From Hymenobacter cheonanensis (lineage in GTDB: Bacteria; Bacteroidota; Bacteroidia; Cytophagales; Hymenobacteraceae), in contig NZ_JAUQSW010000011.1 of assembly GCF_030581075.1 (NCBI RefSeq), positions 148,003 through 212,002 on the forward strand: a stretch of DNA of 64,000 bases, in the 5' to 3' direction. Positions within the stretch are counted from its first letter, which is position 1. Each line of letters starts with the position of its first letter. Both the position numbers and the translations under genes were made by a program. The notes beneath the pieces are model-generated. The model had not been told where the DNA came from, did not search any database, and was given only the letters and a program-made list of their open reading frames with translations. Shown here piece after piece: positions 58,973-64,000 of the stretch.

Positions 58973-59060
58973 GTCATGCTGAACGCAGTGAAGCATCTCT
59001 GCCGCACCGTTGAGCAGGGCAAACGAAGTGGTAGAGATGCTTCACTGCGTTCAGCATGAC
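58973..59060. repeat. palindromic intergenic repeat, family member 3
   Basis: Perfect 28-bp arms (58973-59000 and 59033-59060) around a 32-nt centre, identical in its core to the copy inside sdhCAB (GTCATGCTGAACGCAGTGAA then GCATCTC). It ends 44 nt before the stop of the minus-strand T9SS esterase. Confidence 0.9.
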
Positions 59061-59103
59061 CGACGTTTTCACGTTGGTTCAGGCGCGAGGCCAGTTGCCG
59101 CTT

Positions 59104-62100
59104 CTACTCCAGGCGCAGCTGCTGGCGGGTGAGCACGTCGCTGCCGCGCAGTACGTGCACGAAGTAGAGTCCCGGCAGCAGCTTATTTACTTTGACCTTG
59201 ATGGTGGCCTCGCCCTTGCTGCTTAGCTCGAGGGCTAGCCGGCCCTGACTGTCGAACAGGCGCACCGTAGTGTGCCGGGCCGTATCCACGTTTTCGAGGT
59301 GCACGTACACGCTCTCGTGGGCCGGGTTGGGGTAGATGGAGACCGTGGGCTGGGCCGGCTGGGGCGCCGTAAGCTCGTTGGCGCAGCCCGCGCCGTGCTC
59401 GATGGCCACGTTGTAGGTAGCCGCCAGTGTGCCCGCACCGGGGCAGATGCCCGCCACCGTGACACCGACCTGCGTGGAAGCGGCAGTGCTGGACAGGGTA
59501 TAGGTTATCTGCGCCTGGTTGTCGAACTGCGACTGGGCGCGCCCGTCGATGGTCCAGCGAAAGTTGGTGCCGATGTTGAGGCCGTCGGCGGTGAAGGTGG
59601 CCGGCAGGCCGCCGCAGCCGCCATAAATGCCAATGCCCACGAAGCTAGCCCCCACCCGCAGCGGCAGGCCCGCCAGCGGCAGCTCGCAGCCACCCGCTGT
59701 TGAAACCAGGGTGGCCTGGATGGTAGTGTTGCCATCGGCCCCGGCCGGCGCCTGCACCGTAAACGTGTTGCCCGTGCCGCTGGTGGGCGATACGACCCCG
59801 CTGGAGGAAACGCTCCACCGCACCTGCACCCCGGCCGGCAGGTTGCTGATGGTGTAGGTGCCCGTAGCGCCGGGGCACAGCTGCGTAGGGCCGCTGATGG
59901 TGGCTGCGACCGCGCTGCATTCAGCGGAGCAGGCTATTTGCTCAGCGTGCTTCAGGTTGTTCTGCATCTGGTCGAAGATGAACTCCCCGTTGCGGGCCGT
60001 GAAAGTGAGGTGGGGTACATTGAAATCAGTATTTCCGAACAGATTCGTCTGCTCTTGAGCGATGAAACTATTGGTGCTGGTAGTGCTAAAAGAAGTAATG
60101 TTATTGATATACTTGGCCGATAGAGCGGGTAGCGTAAAATCGGCGATGTCGAGGGCACTGGCTGGGGATACAAAGCTGAAGCGGCTGTGTAGCGCAAATT
60201 GAAAGGAAAATAGGGGGCCTAGCCAAGCCGGTGTGCTACCAGTGATGACGTTTGGCCCACCTGCAAAGGGTTCGGTGCTGCCGGGTGCCCCATCCAGCGG
60301 GAGCAGCCCGGTGGGACAGGAAAAGTTCTGCCGCGTGAGGGTCACGTTGACCGGAATAACACGCAAAATTCTGATTTGTAAATAAAGATAAAGACCCGCC
60401 ACGCGAGCCGACTGGCCGCCATCGGGCAAGGCATTGAGCACCACCTCCCCACCAAAACCAGCCCGAATCGGTAGGAATGTCTGAATAATATAGCCTAGCA
60501 CCCCGTTGAATGTACTAGTCGACGCCCGTACTAACTCGCTGTAGGGCGGAAACAGGCCCACGCCGCACTGCGAGCCCTGGCTGACGGCCACAATGCGGTA
60601 GGGCGCCGCGTAATTTATCATTTGCCGGTAGGGGCCGTCGATAAAGGTGTTGGTAAAAAAATCGCTGCTGTTAGGCCCTAGCGCCTGGTATTTGAGTAGC
60701 TGGCGGGTACCGGGCTGGTCGAGTAGTGCTACTCCTTCCTCGATATACTTGTTAATGTCTTTGAGGGAGATGCCGCGCAAAAAGCAGTTGTTGGCCTGCC
60801 GAACGGCCGCCGCGATGCCCAGCGGCAAGTTGGCCCCGCGCTGCGGGCTGTCCTGCAAAATGAGCAGGCGCACGTGGGTGCTGCCGGGGTTGGCCTTTTC
60901 GAGCTGCGCTAGCTTGTAGCGGCCTATCAGCCCGCCCATGCTCATGCCCATCACCACGTTCTGCTCGGTCGAGGCGGGGTCTTTGTTGGTGTTGACGTAG
61001 TTGAGCACCCGCTCGAACAGCCCGGCATTGAGCAGAATGTCGTCCGTGCCGTTGGCATAGTCGACAAATACAATGTCGTAGTCGCCAGTGTTTTCGAGGG
61101 CATCTCTGAGATTGAAGCCGTTAGTTATTTCTGTCTCTCTTAAAAATTGGTCGAGAGAGTAATTGAAAGGTGAGATATGCGGCGCGATATAATGCTTATC
61201 ATATCCCTCCAGTACAATGAGTGGTTTGACTAGCTTGTGACTGGTCTGCCGGCTAGCTGCGTAGCGGATGTAGATTTTGCCAGCGGCCTGGCCCGGTGCG
61301 GCGGCAAAAGCTACGGAATCGTTCGCCAGGCCAGCCAGGTTATTGGTACGGGCCGTGGGGCTCCCCGAGCTTTGAGTAACTCCCTGGGGTACATACAAGT
61401 CGAATTGGCTTTCGTAGGGCACCGTCTGGGCCGATTGCTGGTAGGTGAAGCGTACTTTAATACGCTTGTTACCCGCCGAAGCGTAACTGATTACCAGGCG
61501 CTGGTCCCAACTGGCCGCCCGGTAGCCGACACCATCGCCCGCGTCTAGCTCCAGCGAGCGCAGGCTGGCGCCGGGGCTGGCGGCGAGGTACTCGACGTAG
61601 AGGGCGCGCGGCAGCAGAAACGTGACGGTGCGGCTGCTGGCGTACTCACGGCTGGGGGCGGCCACGAAGAGGGCGCGGGTCTGGTAGGGGCTCTGGCTGC
61701 GGCCGGGCACGTCGTAGAGCTGGTTGTTCTAGGCGCGCAGCAGGTTGGCAGTAAGCGCATCGGGGCGCAGCTGAGCGTAGTCGAGGCGCTGCACCATAAT
61801 GGGGATGAGGGTGGGGCTAGTGGCTTCGACGGCGTCGACCTGGGCGTTGTAGGCGGGCAGGGTAGCCAGGGGGTTAGGGCCGGAGAGGCAAGCGGTGTAA
61901 GCCGTGGCGTAGAGGGCGCGAAACAGGGTGGGGTTGGTGCGGGTGCTGTCGGCCAGCGTGCCGTTGAAGGAGGCGAGCGGCACGAGCGGCAGGGCAAAGT
62001 CGGCCAGCAGGCGGGTGGGCACCTGGCTTTTGTCGACGTTGGCGAAGACAGCGTTGAGCCTGAGGCTCAGCGAGTCGGTTTGCTGGGCGTGGAGCGCGGG

Positions 62101-62145
62101 TAGGCGCAGCAGGCTGAGCAACAGGAGCAGGTAAAGTTTTTTCAT
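59104..62145 (-). pseudogene. T9SS type A secreted esterase/lipase-like protein, interrupted by an in-frame amber codon
   Basis: Two open stretches in one frame: 61729-62145 (signal peptide MKKLYLLLLLSLLRLPALHA) and 59104-61710. They are separated only by TAG at 61729-61731 and six codons (LLRA-stop-NNQLYDV); no frame change. CAG to TAG is the simplest origin. If read through the product is about 1013 residues: an N-terminal unknown region, an alpha/beta-hydrolase (PGAP1-like) domain with GMSMGG nucleophile elbow, an Ig/PKD-like domain (TISGPTQLCPGATGTYTISN) and the C-terminal T9SS sorting domain (TVSIYPNPAHESVYVHLEN ... LPGLYFVHV). Export by the type IX system is expected if it is made. Confidence 0.8.
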
Positions 62146-62172
62146 GGCAAGGAGTGGAAAAGGAGAGAAAGA

Positions 62173-62721
62173 TTAAAGCGTGTAGTCGAAGCGCCCTTGC
62201 GTGATTTTCAATGTGTCACAACTAGGCTGAGCAAATTTGAAGTTGAACGTACCCGAAATGATACCTGCTTTCAGGTCGAAACGGGTAAGAGTGAAGCTCC
62301 CCGTTCGGTAAGTGCCCGGATTAGAATAGCTTTGTAAATTACAAGGTGCTACTAGACTAGTATCAAAATAAGAAATGCCATTATTAGGAATAGAGAAGAA
62401 ATATGTACCAGCCTGGGAAACATTCACCGCACCAAAAATTATACTTTGAAAGGTGCTGTTGCTAGTATAGCGATAGCACTTTATCTGTAAGGCTCCGCCT
62501 CGATAGCCTGAGTCATAAGTTAGAACAAAATTGGGGCTGCCATCATAGCCACTAGGGGTCCAGGGCTGGCCATTGAGCAGGCAGCCGAAGGTGCCGGCCC
62601 CGGTCTGGGTGGCGGGGGGTAGCTGGTCCTCGGGCCTGGCGGGGCCGGAGTCGCTTTTCTTGCACTGGCTCAGGCCCAGCAGGGCGGCCAGCAATAGCAG
62701 CGGAGAGGGAGGTAGGCGCAT
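62173..62721 (-). CDS. DUF6252-type lipoprotein
   Basis: 182 residues from the ATG at 62721 (MRLPPSPLLLLAALLGLSQC), Cys20 being the lipobox Cys (GLSQC, then KKSDS). The mature part has the family pattern QTGAGTFGCLLNGQPWTPSG, then a beta-rich barrel-like domain ending in GIISGTFNFKF and GRFDYTL. Such lipoproteins are frequent in Bacteroidota outer membranes; the role is unknown. It starts 27 nt after the interrupted T9SS gene in the same direction (upstream of it on the minus strand), so they were probably co-transcribed. The coding part is more AT-rich than the neighbours. Confidence 0.8.
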   Translation of the reverse strand: MRLPPSPLLLLAALLGLSQCKKSDSGPARPEDQLPPATQTGAGTFGCLLNGQPWTPSGYDGSPNFVLTYDSGYRGGALQIKCYRYTSNSTFQSIIFGAVNVSQAGTYFFSIPNNGISYFDTSLVAPCNLQSYSNPGTYRTGSFTLTRFDLKAGIISGTFNFKFAQPSCDTLKITQGRFDYTL

Positions 62722-63119
62722 GTGGAAGAGGAGATTAAATGAAGGCAAAATGTACAGGGAATGAATTAAAATGTTTTAATGGCAAGATATTATGTTTTTA
62801 CAAACAATATTTCCTCCATGCCCGGCGTGTTAGCGGCTGAAATCAAATGGTTTAGCGAAGGTGTCAGCGTGCCCGCCGCCGCGCAAGGGGATACTGCCCC
62901 GGGTCAGACTTTAGAATCGACCTCTCGGGTAGATACTGCCAGCTAAATAATGCTTTACTCTTAGCCGGAAGGTATAAAGCGGTGGGTGCGCCAACTGACT
63001 TTAGAAAAAGCGCCAGGCTAGCCAGTAACAGGGCCGCCAGAGCGCCGGCGGTGGCCCGCCCCGCCATTCGTGCGTTATTTTGCGGGGCGGTGGCTTGCCC
63101 GCCCCGCCTTGCCTTGCCT
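62722..63119. other. intergenic region with hairpin before the EnvC-like gene
   Basis: About 400 bp between two divergent genes. The left 100 bp are AT-rich (likely the lipoprotein promoter). A 9-bp perfect hairpin GCGGGGCGG/CCGCCCCGC (63082-63090, 63099-63107) ends 12 nt before the next start codon and could mask its ribosome-binding region. No gene recognised; the 178-residue minus-strand frame here runs into the next gene and looks like noise. Confidence 0.5.
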
Positions 63120-64000
63120 GTGACCGTTCTGCTGCCCGTTTCTCCCCTGCGTTTCGTATCGGCCCTGCTGCTGCTGGGGCTGCTGGCCGCGCCGGCCGCA
63201 GCGCAACGCCACCGCCCGGCCAAAAAGACGGCCCGCGCCGAGCGTCCGGCCGCCCGCCGCCCGCGCACCCGTACCAAAAGCAAGGAGCAATTGGAGCGCG
63301 AGCGCCAGGCCAACCTCAGCCGCATTGCCGAAGCGGGCAAGGTGCTGACCCAAACCACCCAGAAGAAGCAGGCTACGCTGGGCCAGCTCAACGTTATCAA
63401 GGAGAAGCTGACGGTGAAGCAGGGCCAGATTCAGCACATCTCGACCCAGCTGCAGGGCATCGAAACCAACGTGCACCAGACCGTGAAGCAGGTGCTGAGC
63501 ACCCAGGAGCAGCTGGCCCGCCTCAAGGAAGAATACGGCCACCTGATGTACGCAGCCTCCAAAACGAGCAGCGGCTTCAACCAGCTCATGTTTTTGTTTG
63601 CTTCGGAGTCGTTCAACCAGTTTGTGGTGCGCCTGCGCTACGTGCGCCAGTACACCGAGGAGCGCCAGAAGCAGGCGCTGCGCATTGTGGGCGCGCAGCA
63701 GCAGCTCAGCCACGAGCTTGATGGCCTCACCCAGCAGCGCCAGCGCCAGAAAAGCCTGCTCACCACCCAGCTCGTCGAAAACCGCAATCTGCTGGGCCTC
63801 AAAACCGAGCAGGACGAGGTGGTGCAGCAGCTGAGCCAGCAGGAGCAGGGCCTGCGCCAGGAGCTGGCCCAGCGCCAGCAGGCCGTGGCCCGCCTCGACG
63901 ACCTCATTGCCCAGCGCGTGCGCGAAGAAATAGCCCGCGCCGCCCACGCTGCCCGGCTGGCGGCCGCCGCGGCCCGCCGCCGCGCCGCCCGGGCCACGGC
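63120..64000 (+). CDS. EnvC-like murein hydrolase activator / M23 peptidase, N-terminal part (runs off the window)
   Basis: Open from a GTG at 63120 to the edge (293 codons visible, no stop); start by GTG because it sits directly before the signal peptide (MTVLLPVSPLRFVSALLLLGLLAAPAAAQ). The mature N-terminus is basic (RPAKKTARAERPAARRPRTR), followed by a long uninterrupted coiled coil (KEQLERERQANLSRIAEAGK ... LGQLNVIKEKLTVKQGQI), the arrangement of EnvC-type proteins, which regulate cell-wall amidases at division. The C-terminal LytM domain would be outside the window. In other Bacteroidota it follows DUF4292 directly. Confidence 0.85.
   Translation, partial: MTVLLPVSPLRFVSALLLLGLLAAPAAAQRHRPAKKTARAERPAARRPRTRTKSKEQLERERQANLSRIAEAGKVLTQTTQKKQATLGQLNVIKEKLTVKQGQIQHISTQLQGIETNVHQTVKQVLSTQEQLARLKEEYGHLMYAASKTSSGFNQLMFLFASESFNQFVVRLRYVRQYTEERQKQALRIVGAQQQLSHELDGLTQQRQRQKSLLTTQLVENRNLLGLKTEQDEVVQQLSQQEQGLRQELAQRQQAVARLDDLIAQRVREEIARAAHAARLAAAAARRRAARAT

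Noticed and set aside
62864..63400. 178-residue minus-strand frame across the EnvC-like gene start
   Set aside because: Composition is that of a reversed coiled-coil gene; it covers the promoter region and the signal peptide of the real gene.
1..64000. tRNA genes, rRNA genes, CRISPR arrays, prophage or intact insertion sequences
   Set aside because: Looked for GTTCGAATC-type T arms, regularly spaced direct repeats, phage structural genes and transposase motifs; none found.

Overview
The window looks like chromosomal DNA of a Bacteroidota bacterium of the Cytophagales, most likely Hymenobacter or a close relative. This is inference from several traits: GC content judged above 60 percent; two proteins with type IX secretion sorting domains (one type B, one type A); many TAnnTTTG promoter boxes close to start codons; DUF4292 and DUF6252 lipoproteins; a malic enzyme next to ruvA; and TatA proteins with long Pro/Asn/Gln-rich tails. 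No rRNA, tRNA, prophage, CRISPR array or intact transposase was seen.

Layout. 1-2.4 kb: the start of ruvA, then an AT-rich island with a frameshifted, secreted, Cys-rich HExxH lipoprotein and a small beta-sandwich protein. 2.4-13.2 kb, all minus strand: malic enzyme, LysM lytic transglycosylase, gatA, two tatA genes, a flippase, an enoyl-CoA hydratase and an unknown secreted protein; a candidate small RNA lies on the plus strand at 9.83-9.95 kb. 13.3-19.9 kb: mscL and a small secreted protein face the rimP-nusA-infB translation/transcription operon. 20-30.4 kb: gamma-glutamyltranspeptidase, then a glycogen-type group (branching enzyme, CLC transporter, a truncated glycosyltransferase-like protein, GH31 alpha-glucosidase). 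30.7-37.4 kb: two tandem cation efflux genes with the scar of a collapsed duplication, NADP isocitrate dehydrogenase, a beta-lactamase-fold hydrolase and an NAD(P)-binding protein. 37.5-41.2 kb: the sdhCAB operon. 41.4-52.3 kb: a T9SS adhesin-like protein, fabD, folK with an alpha/beta hydrolase, a polyprenyl diphosphate synthase, an M23 peptidase, a ferredoxin-type reductase, an M3 oligopeptidase and dut. 52.5-64 kb: a glycosyltransferase, a serine/threonine dehydratase, a sugar nucleotidyltransferase, the TPR-DUF4292 pair, an amber-interrupted T9SS esterase, a DUF6252 lipoprotein and the start of an EnvC-like coiled-coil protein.

Most genes are housekeeping or envelope functions. The more unusual content is between and across genes: a MITE-like element inserted on the fabD stop codon with a TTA target duplication; three members of a palindromic repeat family (one inside sdhCAB); a 46-bp inverted repeat whose arms touch the stop codons of two convergent genes; an intrinsic-terminator-like hairpin in the rimP leader; two disabled or recoded secreted-protein genes; a collapsed gene duplication; and strong over-use of the palindrome GCTAGC. 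No wholly new multi-gene system is evident. The best candidates for new biology are the plus-strand RNA at 9.83-9.95 kb, the catalytically degenerate half-glycosyltransferase at 26.2-27.7 kb, and the iterated GCTAGC palindrome.
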